NCBI RefSeq assembly: GCF_029960785.1
Contig: NZ_JASBQE010000118.1
Span: forward strand, 1-34,618
Source: Polyangium sp. 15x6
GTDB taxonomy: Bacteria; Myxococcota_A; Polyangia; Polyangiales; Polyangiaceae
Length of the DNA: 34,618 nucleotides
Direction of reading: 5' to 3'
The translations under genes and the position numbers were made by a program. The notes under the pieces are model-generated. The model was given only the letters and a program-made list of their open reading frames with translations, did no database searches and was not told the origin of the DNA. This document shows, in pieces, positions 1 through 8,301 of this stretch; position 1 is the first letter of the stretch; the number at the start of each line of letters is the position of its first letter.

Positions 1-47
1 GGGGGGGGGGCCCGGGGGGGGGGGGGGGGGGGGGCCCCCCCCCCCCC
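1..47. other. G/C homopolymer run at window edge
   Basis: The first 47 bases consist only of long runs of G and C. Nothing coding can be read in them. The M2 peptidase stop codon lies only 11 bases further on. Such a run at the edge of a contig is more typical of a sequencing or assembly artefact than of real genomic sequence. Confidence 0.7.
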
Positions 48-57
48 TTCCTCCCCA

Positions 58-1944
58 TCACCAGCCGCAGGTCTCGCCCTTGCTCTCCTCGCGGATCCAC
101 TTCCGCAGGGGCTCGAAGTATTCGAGGATCGCGCTCGCGTCGCCCTGGGTCTCGCCGGAGATGGCCTTCATCGCCTCCGGCCAGGGCTTGCTCGCGCCCA
201 TCGCCAGCATCGCCTTGAGCTTGTCGCCGGCGGCCTTGTTGCCGTAAATCGAGCACGTGTGCAGCGGGCCTGTGTGGCCGGCCGCCTTGCAGAGCGCGCG
301 GTGGAACTGGAACTGGTAGATGTGCGCCAGGAAGTACCGCGTGTAGGGCGTGCCGCCGGGGACGTGGAACTTCGCGCCGGGGTCGAAATCCTTCTCGCTG
401 CGCGGCACCGGCGCCGCGACGCCCTGGTATTTCTGGCGCAGGTTCCACCACGCCTCGTTGTACTTGTCGGGCGCCGTCTTGCCCGCGAAGACGTCCCAGC
501 GCCATTGATCGATGAGCTTGCCGAACGGGAGGAAGGCGATCTTCGAGAGCGCCTGCTTCATCAGGAAGTTCGTCTCCGCCTTCGGGTTCTCCGGCGCGTC
601 CTTCAGCAGGCCGATCGTCTTCAGATAACCCGGCGTCACGCTGAGCGCGATCGTATCGCCGATGCCCTCGTGAAAGCCGTCGTTCGCGCCCGATTGGAAG
701 AGGACCGGGAGCGTGTGGTAGTAGACGTAGTAATAGTTGTGGCCGAGCTCGTGGTGGATGGTGATGAAATCCTCCTCCTTCGGCTCGATGCACATCTTGA
801 TGCGAATGTCGCCGGCGTACGTGACGTCCCAGGCGCTCGCGTGGCAGACGACCTCGCGGTCGCGCGGGCGGACGAACATGGAGCGTTCCCAGAACGTCTT
901 CGGCAATGATTCGAGGCCGAGCGAGGTGAAGAACCGCTCGCCCATCTTCGCCATTTCAATCGCGCCCACCTTCTTGTCGACGAGCGCCTTCGTCACGTCG
1001 ATCGATGCTTCCTTCGGATACGGCGTGACCAGGTCGTAGATGTTCGACCAGTCCTGCGCCCACATGTTGCCGAGCAGGTGCGCCGGGATCGGCGCCTTGG
1101 CGGCGATCTTGTCCTCGCCGTAGAGCTTGCGCAGCTTGGACCGGACGAGGCAATGCAGCTCGTCGTAGAGCGGCTTCACCTGGGTCCACAGGCGCTCGGT
1201 GTCGGCCTCGAACGCCTCGGGCGTCATGTCGTAGCCGGCGCGCCAGAGCGCGCCCATGTCCGAGAAGCCGATCGAGCGCGCGCCTTCGTTGCCGAGCTCG
1301 ACGTACCGCGTGTAGCGCTCCTTGATCGGCGGCGCGATCGAATGCCAGCCTGTCCAGGCGTCGAGCAGCTCGTCGTACTTGCGGCTCTTCGCCATGATGT
1401 TCGAGAGCTCGTCGAGGTTCAGGCATTTCCCCTCGAGCCGCGGGGGGCAGTATTTGCCCTTGCCGTAATCGGCCTCCATCGAGACGGCGATCTGCGCGAG
1501 CTCGGAGCGCTTCTTCGCATCCGGGGGCGCGGGCAGCGTGCTCGAGAGCTTGATGAGCTTGAGCTGCCGCGCGACGGGCTCGTCGAGCTTCAGGCCGTCG
1601 AAGCGGGTCGCGCCCGTGATCGCCGTGCCGAGGTATTCCATGTTGGCTTCCTCGGCTGCCGCCGAGAGCGCCGTCGTATCGTCCGTGATGTACGTCTTGT
1701 TCACCCAGGCCGCGCGCGCCGAGGCGGTCCAGAGTTTCTTCAAGTCGTCGTTGACACGGAGGGTGAACCCGTGCGCCTCCTCGGCCGTCGGCGGCTTCTC
1801 GGCCGCGGGCGCCTGGGTCTTGCCCGGCGCGGGCGCGGACGCCGCCGTGCCCTGCGGGGACGGGGGCGATTCGGAGCTACACGCGAAGACGGCGGCGGCG
1901 AGCGGGAGGACGAGGGCGAGGGCGGCGTAGGGGTGTTGTTTCAT
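58..1944 (-). CDS. M2-family (ACE-like) zinc peptidase, lipoprotein
   Basis: This 628-residue protein starts with a hydrophobic signal ending in a lipobox (V-F-A-C, Cys22), followed by a Pro/Ala-rich linker to about residue 55. That predicts a lipid-anchored envelope protein. The catalytic motif HHELGH puts the HEXXH zinc ligands at His398 and His402 with Glu399 as catalytic base. The downstream motif GFHEGIGD supplies the third ligand, Glu426, 24 residues later. Both motifs and the residues between them match angiotensin-converting-enzyme-type peptidyl-dipeptidases (family M2), and the length fits single-domain bacterial members. It probably removes dipeptides from the C-termini of peptides outside the cytoplasm; the substrate is unknown. 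The ATG follows a GGAG about nine bases upstream. The HAD gene on the same strand ends about 40 bases upstream, so the two could be co-transcribed. Confidence 0.93.
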   Translation of the reverse strand: MKQHPYAALALVLPLAAAVFACSSESPPSPQGTAASAPAPGKTQAPAAEKPPTAEEAHGFTLRVNDDLKKLWTASARAAWVNKTYITDDTTALSAAAEEANMEYLGTAITGATRFDGLKLDEPVARQLKLIKLSSTLPAPPDAKKRSELAQIAVSMEADYGKGKYCPPRLEGKCLNLDELSNIMAKSRKYDELLDAWTGWHSIAPPIKERYTRYVELGNEGARSIGFSDMGALWRAGYDMTPEAFEADTERLWTQVKPLYDELHCLVRSKLRKLYGEDKIAAKAPIPAHLLGNMWAQDWSNIYDLVTPYPKEASIDVTKALVDKKVGAIEMAKMGERFFTSLGLESLPKTFWERSMFVRPRDREVVCHASAWDVTYAGDIRIKMCIEPKEEDFITIHHELGHNYYYVYYHTLPVLFQSGANDGFHEGIGDTIALSVTPGYLKTIGLLKDAPENPKAETNFLMKQALSKIAFLPFGKLIDQWRWDVFAGKTAPDKYNEAWWNLRQKYQGVAAPVPRSEKDFDPGAKFHVPGGTPYTRYFLAHIYQFQFHRALCKAAGHTGPLHTCSIYGNKAAGDKLKAMLAMGASKPWPEAMKAISGETQGDASAILEYFEPLRKWIREESKGETCGW

Positions 1945-1946
1945 GG

Positions 1947-1971
1947 ACCGGGCTCCGAGGTTTTGCCCGGT
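1947..1971 (-). promoter_or_regulatory. hairpin overlapping the peptidase ribosome binding site
   Basis: On the minus strand, 7-base arms ACCGGGC and GCCCGGT enclose an 11-base loop just before the peptidase ATG. The GGAG likely used for ribosome binding lies at the loop/stem border, so the hairpin could limit initiation. The adjacent CCGG-TATAAT-CCGG (around 1968-1981) is AT-rich compared with its surroundings and could contain a promoter element. Both readings are inference. Confidence 0.3.
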
Positions 1972-1983
1972 ATAATCCGGAAA

Positions 1984-2673
1984 CTAGGCGTCGGGGAAGA
2001 GCATTGCGAAGGCGTTCGGCGAAAGCAGGTTGTCGCAGACGAACGTGGCGCCGGCCTTCGCGAGATCTTCCGGGACGAACCTGCCGGTTCCGACGGCGAG
2101 CGACTCGGCGCCGATGGCCTGGGCGGCGGCGATGTCCTTGGGCGTGTCGCCGATGACGACGACGCGGCAATCGCCCCGGTCCTTGCCGAGCAGCTCGGCG
2201 CCGCGCCGGGCGCCGGCGTCGAGGATCCGGGCGCGCTCCTCGGCGTCGCAGCCGAATCCGCCGAAGGAGAAACGACCGAAGAGGCTGGCGCGGTCGAGCT
2301 TGATGCGAGCGCCGTCTCGGACATTGCCCGTGCCGAGGCCGAGCGCGATGTGAGAAAAACGAGCGGCGTGCGCGAGGACGTGGTCGATGCCGGGGTGCGT
2401 GACGTAGCCGGTGGAGGCGGCGACCTCGGCGACGAGGGCTTCGAGGTAGGCGTCGAGGACGCGGTCGATCGCAGGTTCGTCGGCGCTCGTGCCGACGGCG
2501 TCGAGGCCGCGGCGGACGATGGCGCGATCGGTCATGCCGTCGAAGGAGAAATGCGCGCACGCATCGGCCCGGCCGGTGACACATTCGAAGGCGCGCTCCA
2601 TGGAGCGACGGCCCGCGCCGCCGGTGTCGATGAGGGTGCCGTCGATGTCGAAGAGGAGGATGGTGGGGTGCAC
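1984..2673 (-). CDS. HAD-family phosphatase (phosphoglycolate phosphatase-like)
   Basis: A 229-residue haloacid-dehalogenase hydrolase. Motif I is FDIDGTLID with Asp9 as nucleophile and Asp11 as general acid/base. The cap follows (about residues 20-90). Motif II is LGTGN, the motif III lysine is probably in ARIKLD, and motif IV is IGDTPKD with metal-binding Asp. This is the Gph/PgmB-like layout for small phosphorylated metabolites; the substrate cannot be assigned. The reading frame stays open further upstream, but homology starts exactly at the GTG at 2673, so I chose that start. The ribosome site is weak. It lies 107 bases downstream of a secreted-protein gene on the same strand. Confidence 0.88.
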   Translation of the reverse strand: MHPTILLFDIDGTLIDTGGAGRRSMERAFECVTGRADACAHFSFDGMTDRAIVRRGLDAVGTSADEPAIDRVLDAYLEALVAEVAASTGYVTHPGIDHVLAHAARFSHIALGLGTGNVRDGARIKLDRASLFGRFSFGGFGCDAEERARILDAGARRGAELLGKDRGDCRVVVIGDTPKDIAAAQAIGAESLAVGTGRFVPEDLAKAGATFVCDNLLSPNAFAMLFPDA

Positions 2674-2780
2674 GGGCGGAGTATGCCAGAGACGAAGGAG
2701 CGCGCTCCCCGCGGCGTGCGGCCGGCGGTTCGTTTCGCGTTCACGAAAGCAGGAGAGGCGGGAACGCGCGGGGGGCGGGA

Positions 2781-3239
2781 TCAGCTCTCGGGAGGCGGGC
2801 TCGACACGGAGAACGAGAACTGCGGCGTGGCGAACGACCCGACCCACACGCGGTACGTGCCGATCGCCGGGTTCGTGATGTCGATCTGCGGCTGGTAATC
2901 CTCCCCCGAAGCGTCGTCGTTGCATTGGTAGGTGCCGTCGGGGAGCTGGACGACGAGGACCAGATCCGAGGGGATCGGGCGGTCGGTGGCGGCCGGGCCC
3001 TCGGCCCGCAGACGCAGCGATGGCCGCTGCGTGTCCAGCGACACCTCGAAATCAGGCTCTTCGGAGATGAAGCCCGCGCAACCCTCCAGGAGCTCCGACG
3101 CCGGCCTGATGCCGGACACCGCCCCCTCCTCCCTCGCGGTCCCGTCGGCCGCCAACGTCAGGACGCGCGGAACGGCATACGCCGACGCTGCGCCCAGCCA
3201 CGTAGCAACGATCGCCGTACTGATTGCAAGTGCTCTCAT
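2781..3239 (-). CDS. secreted beta-sandwich protein (PPC-domain-like)
   Basis: A 152-residue exported protein. Residues 1-22 form a signal peptide ending A-S-A-Y-A. The ATG at 3239 is preceded by GGGAGG at good spacing, which decides the start over upstream in-frame ATGs. The mature part alternates hydrophobic strands, with V-L-V-V-Q-L-P-D-G-T-Y, C-N-D-D and G-T-Y-R-V-W-V-G-S. This resembles bacterial pre-peptidase C-terminal (PPC-like) beta-sandwich domains. No catalytic motif is present. It has two cysteines, one in E-G-C-A-G and one in Q-C-N-D-D, which could pair. It may be a small surface or periplasmic binding module; the role is unknown. Confidence 0.75.
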   Translation of the reverse strand: MRALAISTAIVATWLGAASAYAVPRVLTLAADGTAREEGAVSGIRPASELLEGCAGFISEEPDFEVSLDTQRPSLRLRAEGPAATDRPIPSDLVLVVQLPDGTYQCNDDASGEDYQPQIDITNPAIGTYRVWVGSFATPQFSFSVSSPPPES

Positions 3240-3448
3240 GAGAACCCTCCCTTGGTCGTGGAAGAGTGCAATGGTTGCGCCAGGACGGAGCGGGCACGGG
3301 GGCGCCTCGCAAGGGTGACCGGTGCGCAGTGCCGTGCCATTTCGACGCGGCTTCGGGCTCGGCAAATGGAGGCATGTGGCGTTGCGACACTCGGCGAACT
3401 TCCGACGGGAAAAGGGTGCGTGGCCGTCGGGGGGCGCCGCGTGTCGTC

Positions 3449-3955
3449 TCAGGCGCGGCCGGCGCGCCGCGCGAGATCGTGCATGTCGGGGGCCCCGATG
3501 GGGAGGTCGCCGGTGAAGCCCATGCAGGTGAGCTCGAGGTGATTGCCGAAGGGATCGTAGAAATAAAGGGACGCGTGTCCGGGCGGGCCGAGCCGGCGCG
3601 GGCCTTCGGTGGCGACGCCGTTCGCTTCGAGGGCCTTCTGCATCGGGATCATGTCCTCGGGCGCGACGGCGAAGGCGATGTGCGGGTGGTCTTGCGTGGC
3701 CGACGGCCAGCCGTGGCCCTGCGGGAAGAGGTCGATCCGGGCCGTGCCGAGCTGGACGGTGATGTGGGTGCTACGAGCGGCGTCGCCTGCGCGGCCGAGC
3801 GAGGCGAGAAACTCGGGCGAGACGCGCATGACGATCTTCGCGCCGAGGAGGCCGACGTAGAAACGCTCGGCGACCGCGAGATCGCCGACGGGCAACGTGA
3901 GGTGATCGATTCCTTGGATGCGGCCCGCGAAGGGGTTTTCTTGGATATCGCTCAT
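3449..3955 (-). CDS. VOC / glyoxalase-fold protein
   Basis: A 168-residue single-module vicinal-oxygen-chelate protein. The first beta-alpha unit (G-I-D-H-L-T-L-P-V-G-D, His18) and the later D-P-F-G-N-H-L-E-L-T segment are the usual signature of glyoxalase/dioxygenase/fosfomycin-resistance-type folds. His18 and the Glu of HLEL are plausible metal ligands. The substrate is unknown and the protein could be any small VOC enzyme or binding protein. The ATG at 3955 is preceded by GGGGAGGA at ideal spacing, which decides the start over an in-frame ATG about 100 bases upstream. It stands alone, 209 bases downstream (in minus-strand sense) of no close partner. Confidence 0.85.
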   Translation of the reverse strand: MSDIQENPFAGRIQGIDHLTLPVGDLAVAERFYVGLLGAKIVMRVSPEFLASLGRAGDAARSTHITVQLGTARIDLFPQGHGWPSATQDHPHIAFAVAPEDMIPMQKALEANGVATEGPRRLGPPGHASLYFYDPFGNHLELTCMGFTGDLPIGAPDMHDLARRAGRA

Positions 3956-4110
3956 GATGGTTCCTCCCCGAAGGGCATTCGTGAAGCAAGGGGAGGGCCA
4001 CGTCCAATCGTTTTCGCGCCAAAGCGATACACGCGGCATATCGGCCTTCGTGGACATACGCCCCGCGGAGGCGAGGGGATCACCCCGAAGTCCGGTCGAC
4101 AGGGCACGGA

Positions 4111-4196
4111 GATGAAGGGGACTACCCCGACGCGCGATCGATCGGGCAGGGGGGATGAAGGGGACTACCCCGACGCGCGATCGATCGAGCAGGGGG
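4111..4196. repeat. 43-bp tandem direct repeat, two copies
   Basis: Two head-to-tail 43-bp units (4111-4153 and 4154-4196) start with GATGAAGGGGACTACCCC and contain CGCGCGATCGATCG. They differ at one position (GGGC versus GAGC). They fill most of the gap between the glyoxalase-fold gene and the 3' end of the propeller gene. Each unit contains GGGG-ACTA-CCCC, which can form a small hairpin. No gene is seen in this 258-bp stretch. Confidence 0.9.
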
Positions 4197-4213
4197 AGGG
4201 TAGGGTCAGCCGC

Positions 4214-6247
4214 TCACTTCGGCGGCTTCTGCGCGCAGAAGCCGTCGATGCACTCGTCGACCGGGTTGCAGCAGTCGGCCTTCGTGGTGCAGGCGTTGCC
4301 GGTCTCGGAGCAGGAGCCTGGCGGCGGGGGCTCGCCGCAGACGTACGCGCCGCTCGACGGGTCCTTGACGCACTGGCCGAGGCAGCAGTCGGCGCCCGTC
4401 ACGCAGCTCTCGCCCTGCTCCTTGCAGGGCTCCTTCGCCATGTACGCGTTCTCGGAGAGGCCGCAGCCCTCCTGCCCGCGCATGTAGAAGGGCGGATGCG
4501 AGGGATCTCCGGCCGTCGGCGGGTCGTCGATCGCCGTCATCCAGAGCTGCTGGCGGTTCGTGCCGACCAGCGTGTTGCCGTAGTCGCGGCGCGAGATGAA
4601 GACGAGCCAGTAATACCCGCCCGCGCGCTGCGGGGCGAAGACCGGGTTGAAGCTCTTGTTGTCGCTCGAGGCGATCGCGAGCTTCTTCAGGTCCGTGCCG
4701 TCGGGCTTGACGAGCCAGAGGTCGCCGTTGCCCGTCGAGCGCGAGCCGGACGTGGGGCGGCCGAACGCGATGTACTGGCTGTCCGACGTGAAGCTCGGGT
4801 ACGCCGGGCGGCCCTGGGCGCCAGCCTGCGCGACGATGGACTTGACGTTGCTGACGGTGACGCCGTCGGCCGCGACGTCGCCGGTGGCGAGGTAGCCGCT
4901 CGACGCGTCGAAGACCCAGCCGCCGCCGCCGAGGCCGCAGATGGCCGCGAGCTTGTTGCCGTCCGGCGACCACGCCGGCTCGCCGCAGCCAGTGCCCATG
5001 GCGTTGCTGTTGAGGACGGCGCCGCCGGCCGCGTTGACGATGCGCAGGATGGCGTTGCTCGGGTTCGAGGCCGCGTCGTTGCTGACGAGGATCTTGTCGC
5101 TCGTGTGGTTGAAGGCGCTGAAGGTGCCGCCGAGGCCGGAGCCGGGCGGGATCGCGCCGTACTGCGCCGGGACCTGCGTGAGGTCGACGGTGATCTGCGG
5201 GAAGGGCGTGCCCGTGTCGAGCGTGGCCATCATGGTCTTGCCGTCGCGGCTGACCGTGTGGCAGCCCCAGCAGCCGCCGGGATTGAAGAACTCCTCGGGC
5301 GTGGCGGAGTCGGGCTTGATCTTGAGGATGCGGCCGTTCGAGTTGCCGCCGCAGGCGCCGGGAAGCTCCCAGTAATACACGGCGCCGCGGACGCGGCCCT
5401 GCGCGACGTGCCAGATCTGGCTCGTGGGCGCATACGCGCCGCCGCCAGACGCGAGGCGCGAGAGCTGGACCATGACCGGGTCACTCTGCGCGCCCGTGCC
5501 GGAGGAGCCGATGTACTCCCAGTCTTTCTGGTCCATCAGATACCGAGCCGGCGCGCCGGTCTGGAAGTACGCGACGTACTCCATGTGCTTCTCGGTGATC
5601 TTGAGGCGGTAGATCTCGGAGCCGCCGACGCCGTTCCACTGGATCTCGGGCGCGAGGACGCCGAGCGGGAAGACGGTGTCATGGTACGGGTAGACGATCG
5701 ACATGCCCGGGTCGGGGCCGATGGGGTTGTCGAAGGCCGCCTGCTGCGCAGGATCGATGCCCGCGGCGTTGACGGTTTTCTTGACGTTGACCGTGACGTT
5801 GGTGTTCGCCTCGGCATTGTTGAGCTTCGCCGTGAGGACGCCGGTGCCGCCGACATTGCCAGTCGGCGTGAAGATCGCGCCGGTGATGTCGCCGATGTCC
5901 GGTCGCTCGTAGACCCACGTGACGAGGTTCGTGACGTCCTGGCCAGCCTGGGTCTTCACGGTGAAGATCTGGGTCGGCTTGTTGAGGTCGACGACGTTCA
6001 GCGTGGGATTCAGGGGCGTGATGATGAGCGCCTGGACGTTCGGGTCACCCCCAATGCCGCCCGAGCCGCAATTGAAGAGGCAGCCGCCCTCGCCGCCCTG
6101 GCCGCCCTGACTGGTGCTGCTACTGCTCCAATCGCCGGCGTCGCCGCCGTCGCCTCCATTGTTCGAGCTGGTGGCGCCGCAGCCATAAGCGAACATCGCC
6201 GCGCCGAGCGAGCTCACGATACCAAGGAATGCAAAGCGTCCGCGCAT
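4214..6247 (-). CDS. secreted lipoprotein: Ig-like domain, TolB/PD40-type propeller, CXXCH motif, Cys-rich tail
   Basis: A 677-residue exported protein. The signal ends at a possible lipobox (F-A-Y-G-C), followed by a Gly/Ser/Asn-rich linker. Residues about 65-165 look like a bacterial Ig-like (BIG2-type) domain. The middle holds WD40-like/PD40 propeller repeats (for example A-W-S-P-D-G-N-K-L-A and F-T-S-D-S-Q-Y-I-A-F). Inside this region lies G-C-W-G-C-H-T-V-S, a CXXCH motif that could attach one c-type haem. The last ~75 residues hold two cysteine-knot-like repeats with C-x6-C-C spacing (A-D-C-C-L-G-Q-C and A-D-C-C-N-P). The ATG at 6247 follows GGGAGAA, which selects this start over a longer open frame. 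Function unknown; surface exposure is likely. It is preceded by the nested inverted-repeat element. Confidence 0.82.
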   Translation of the reverse strand: MRGRFAFLGIVSSLGAAMFAYGCGATSSNNGGDGGDAGDWSSSSTSQGGQGGEGGCLFNCGSGGIGGDPNVQALIITPLNPTLNVVDLNKPTQIFTVKTQAGQDVTNLVTWVYERPDIGDITGAIFTPTGNVGGTGVLTAKLNNAEANTNVTVNVKKTVNAAGIDPAQQAAFDNPIGPDPGMSIVYPYHDTVFPLGVLAPEIQWNGVGGSEIYRLKITEKHMEYVAYFQTGAPARYLMDQKDWEYIGSSGTGAQSDPVMVQLSRLASGGGAYAPTSQIWHVAQGRVRGAVYYWELPGACGGNSNGRILKIKPDSATPEEFFNPGGCWGCHTVSRDGKTMMATLDTGTPFPQITVDLTQVPAQYGAIPPGSGLGGTFSAFNHTSDKILVSNDAASNPSNAILRIVNAAGGAVLNSNAMGTGCGEPAWSPDGNKLAAICGLGGGGWVFDASSGYLATGDVAADGVTVSNVKSIVAQAGAQGRPAYPSFTSDSQYIAFGRPTSGSRSTGNGDLWLVKPDGTDLKKLAIASSDNKSFNPVFAPQRAGGYYWLVFISRRDYGNTLVGTNRQQLWMTAIDDPPTAGDPSHPPFYMRGQEGCGLSENAYMAKEPCKEQGESCVTGADCCLGQCVKDPSSGAYVCGEPPPPGSCSETGNACTTKADCCNPVDECIDGFCAQKPPK

Positions 6248-6490
6248 GCCGTTCTCCCGGTGTGGATCGCCGGCCGTGCCTGGCGGGCGAGGTCGGAAGG
6301 ATACCACTGAGCAGAGGAGCTCTGCAGGACGAAGTGGCAATTTTCCGACGGTAAGGCCTGATGCGTCCAGGTTTCCGGGGTGACCAGAAGGATGGAGCAA
6401 GCGGCAGGCGTCGCGCCGGGGCGCTGCCCCGGACCCCGCGGGGGCTATCCGCCCCTCGACCCGGACCAGGGCAAGCCCTGGACTCGGGAT

Positions 6491-6533
6491 GGAAGAACTG
6501 CGCGGTGCGCAGTTCTTCCAACGGGCCCGTTGG
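6491..6533. repeat. perfect hairpin plus adjoining 16-bp palindrome
   Basis: GGAAGAACTGCGC (6491-6503) and its exact complement (6507-6519) enclose a 3-base loop, a 13-bp perfect stem. It is followed by the perfect palindrome CCAACGGGCCCGTTGG at 6518-6533, which overlaps the stem by two bases. The palindrome has no counterpart in the other arm of the larger element. Confidence 0.85.
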
Positions 6534-6607
6534 ACCGCCTCGCCCATCGAAAGGGCAGCGCCGCTGTCTTGGTTGGCAGGATCGTCGCTGGTCTTGACTC
6601 GGCCTGT

Positions 6608-6638
6608 TCGATGAACTGCACGGAGCGCAGTTCATCGA
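6608..6638 (-). terminator. hairpin 85 bp downstream of the MYXO-CTERM gene
   Basis: TCGATGAACTGC and GCAGTTCATCGA form a perfect 12-bp stem with a 7-base loop. It lies downstream of the last gene of the five-gene minus-strand unit and could end its transcript. No U-run follows, so the intrinsic-terminator reading is weak. Confidence 0.4.
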
Positions 6639-6722
6639 CCCCGGGTCCAGCGCTTGCGCTGGTCCGGGTCCAGGGGCGGACAGCCCCTGGTGGGGCCTGG
6701 GGCAACGCCCCAGCGAGGCGCC

Positions 6723-7583
6723 TCAGCGGCGGGAGGTGCGACGGCGGAGCGCGACGGCGGCGCCGAGGAGCAGGGCTGCGAGGGAGGCGCCTTCGGTGGG
6801 CGCGGGGAGGCCGGCGACGCGGCAGCCGCAGCCGCCTTGCTTGGGGGGCTCGGCGGGGGGCGCCTCGGTGGGCGTCTCGCCGGTGGCTGCGGGCTCTTGG
6901 GGCGCCTCGGCGGCGGCGGGCTCGCCTTCGCCTTCCTTCTTTTCGGCCGAGGCGTCTTGCTTCTTCTCTTCGGGCTTCTTCTTCTTCTCGCCTGCGAAGA
7001 CGATGGCGCGGCGATCGACGACGGGGTTGTCGCCCTTGAGGATCAGCTTGATGGTCTGGCCCATCTGGGCGCCGTCGGTCTGGCGGGTGATCTTGAGATC
7101 GTATTCGCCGGCCTCGAAGCCCTTGTCACGACGGATGACGAAGTCGAACTTCGTGATGTTGAAGACCTTGCCGCTCGCGTCGGAGAAGCCGACGTCCATG
7201 CTCTCGTTGATGCTCGGCTGGTTCTTCAGCGGGAGCTTCGTGAGGAGCGGGCGCTCGGGGGACTGGTCCGTGAGCGAGCGCTCGTAGAGCACGGTGGGCG
7301 TGAAGCTGAAGATCATCGGGATGTACGCGATGTCCGGCTTCGCCCCGTAGTTGATGGTGAAGTTCAGCTTCCACTTGCCGTTCACCTCCTCGGGCTCGCG
7401 CGTGGCGAGCGTGACGGTGCCCGCGGCGCGCGCGTCGGTCGGCGCGAAGAGCACGAATGCGAGCGCGAGGGCGGCGAAGAGCGCCTGGATGAAGGCCGTA
7501 CGGCGCGGCGAACATTGGGGGTTTGGGGGCGTAGCTCGGCTCGTCCGAGCGTAGCCCCCATCGGAGATACGCGCTGGTTTCAT
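6723..7583 (-). CDS. MYXO-CTERM surface-anchored protein
   Basis: A 286-residue exported protein. A hydrophobic signal (about residues 31-53, ending A-R-A-A) follows a long basic N-terminus. The folded part (about 55-195) is strand-rich without recognisable catalytic residues. A Lys/Glu/Ala/Pro-rich linker follows (about 197-250), then the tripartite MYXO-CTERM signal: G-G-C-G-C-R, a hydrophobic helix (S-L-A-A-L-L-L-G-A-A-V-A-L) and a basic end R-R-R-T-S-R-R. In myxobacteria this tail directs myxosortase-dependent processing and surface anchoring. The only in-frame ATG before the signal is at 7583, with a weak ribosome site; the unusual leader is partly an inverted repeat. It is the last gene of a probable five-gene unit, 29 bases after the lipoprotein gene. 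Confidence 0.85.
   Translation of the reverse strand: MKPARISDGGYARTSRATPPNPQCSPRRTAFIQALFAALALAFVLFAPTDARAAGTVTLATREPEEVNGKWKLNFTINYGAKPDIAYIPMIFSFTPTVLYERSLTDQSPERPLLTKLPLKNQPSINESMDVGFSDASGKVFNITKFDFVIRRDKGFEAGEYDLKITRQTDGAQMGQTIKLILKGDNPVVDRRAIVFAGEKKKKPEEKKQDASAEKKEGEGEPAAAEAPQEPAATGETPTEAPPAEPPKQGGCGCRVAGLPAPTEGASLAALLLGAAVALRRRTSRR
7524..7560. repeat. imperfect inverted repeat in the 5' coding region
   Basis: TGGGGGCGTAGCTCGG (7524-7539) pairs with CCGAGCGTAGCCCCCA (7545-7560) at 13 of 16 positions. It lies in the first codons of the MYXO-CTERM gene, before its signal peptide. It resembles an intergenic repeat that has become part of the coding leader. Confidence 0.6.
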
Positions 7584-7612
7584 CGTGGGACCAACCTATC
7601 AGGTTCGAGGGA

Positions 7613-8242
7613 TCACGGGAACCAGAGGAGCTTGTCCTCGGCGCCCTTGTAACAATCGGCCTGGGCCTGCTCCTCGTTGTCGCCGCAGCCGCCGCCGAGG
7701 CAGCTCGCGATGTCGTGGAGCGCGGTTGCGTTGTACCGCGTGGTGAACATCGCCTGCTGCGCCGGCTCGAGGCGCTTCATCGCGGCCTTGCACTCGGCGA
7801 ACTCGACCTTCTCGCAGCGCGTGGCGCGGTTGCAGCGGGCGTCGATGACCTCGTCGACGCCGGGGCCGCTCATCGGGAGGTCGACGAGGGCCTTGTCGTT
7901 GCACTCGGAGAGGAGGAGGGCGCGATCGGCGGCCGCGGGATCACCGGACTTCTTCGCCTCCTCGACGCGCTCGAAGTAGCACTTCGTCATCACGCGGATG
8001 TACGCCGCGGAGGCCTTGGGGGAGGCCGAGCGGCACTCGGTCATGCGATCCCAGGCGCCGCCCGGACCCTCGGACTTGGCGAGGGCGTCGCACCATGCGG
8101 CCTGCGCGGTCGTGACGTCGGGCTGGTCGGGGAAGTTCGCGTTTCCGCCGCATGCGACGATGGCAAAGCCGGTGACGAGCAGGGCCACGGCGCGGCGGGC
8201 CGTGCTCCGGCGATCCTTGGGGGTGGAACGGACGTCGTGCAT
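7613..8242 (-). CDS. cysteine-rich lipoprotein of unknown function
   Basis: A 209-residue protein with an N-terminal basic stretch, a hydrophobic segment (about 18-29) and lipobox F-A-I-V-A-C followed by G-G-N, so it should be lipid-anchored in the envelope. The mature part is mostly helical by composition and has about ten cysteines (for example W-C-D-A-L, T-E-C-R-S, R-C-E-K, S-C-L-G-G-G-C-G and D-C-Y-K-G), suggesting several disulfides. I recognise no family. The start at 8242 is the first ATG before the signal but has no clear ribosome site. It lies 59 bases after the 79-aa gene and 29 bases before the MYXO-CTERM gene, and probably belongs to the same transcript. Confidence 0.78.
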   Translation of the reverse strand: MHDVRSTPKDRRSTARRAVALLVTGFAIVACGGNANFPDQPDVTTAQAAWCDALAKSEGPGGAWDRMTECRSASPKASAAYIRVMTKCYFERVEEAKKSGDPAAADRALLLSECNDKALVDLPMSGPGVDEVIDARCNRATRCEKVEFAECKAAMKRLEPAQQAMFTTRYNATALHDIASCLGGGCGDNEEQAQADCYKGAEDKLLWFP

Positions 8243-8301
8243 GGCGCGACGGTACCACGCACGCGCCGGCAGGGACGAGTTCGTCGGCTCGGAGTCGTCG
8301 A

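Larger units (their letters stand above)
6406..6722. repeat. long nested inverted-repeat element filling an intergenic gap
   Basis: The gap 6248-6722 contains two arms of roughly 115 bp (about 6406-6519 and 6608-6722) that are imperfect reverse complements, roughly 80% identical by eye. Both arms carry CCGGGGC/TGGGGC-type runs, TCCGCCCCT and GACCCGGACCAG, and each has its own hairpin at the inner end. The spacer (6534-6607) holds nothing I recognise. The right arm touches the stop codon of the MYXO-CTERM gene. The element separates two minus-strand genes, so it may act as a terminator or RNA processing signal, or be a non-autonomous mobile repeat. No protein is encoded here that I can support. 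Confidence 0.8.

Noticed and set aside
3266-6310. A 1,014-codon open frame on the plus strand
   Set aside because: It runs opposite the propeller lipoprotein and its Arg/Ala/Asp/Gly-rich composition is typical of an antisense frame in high-GC DNA.
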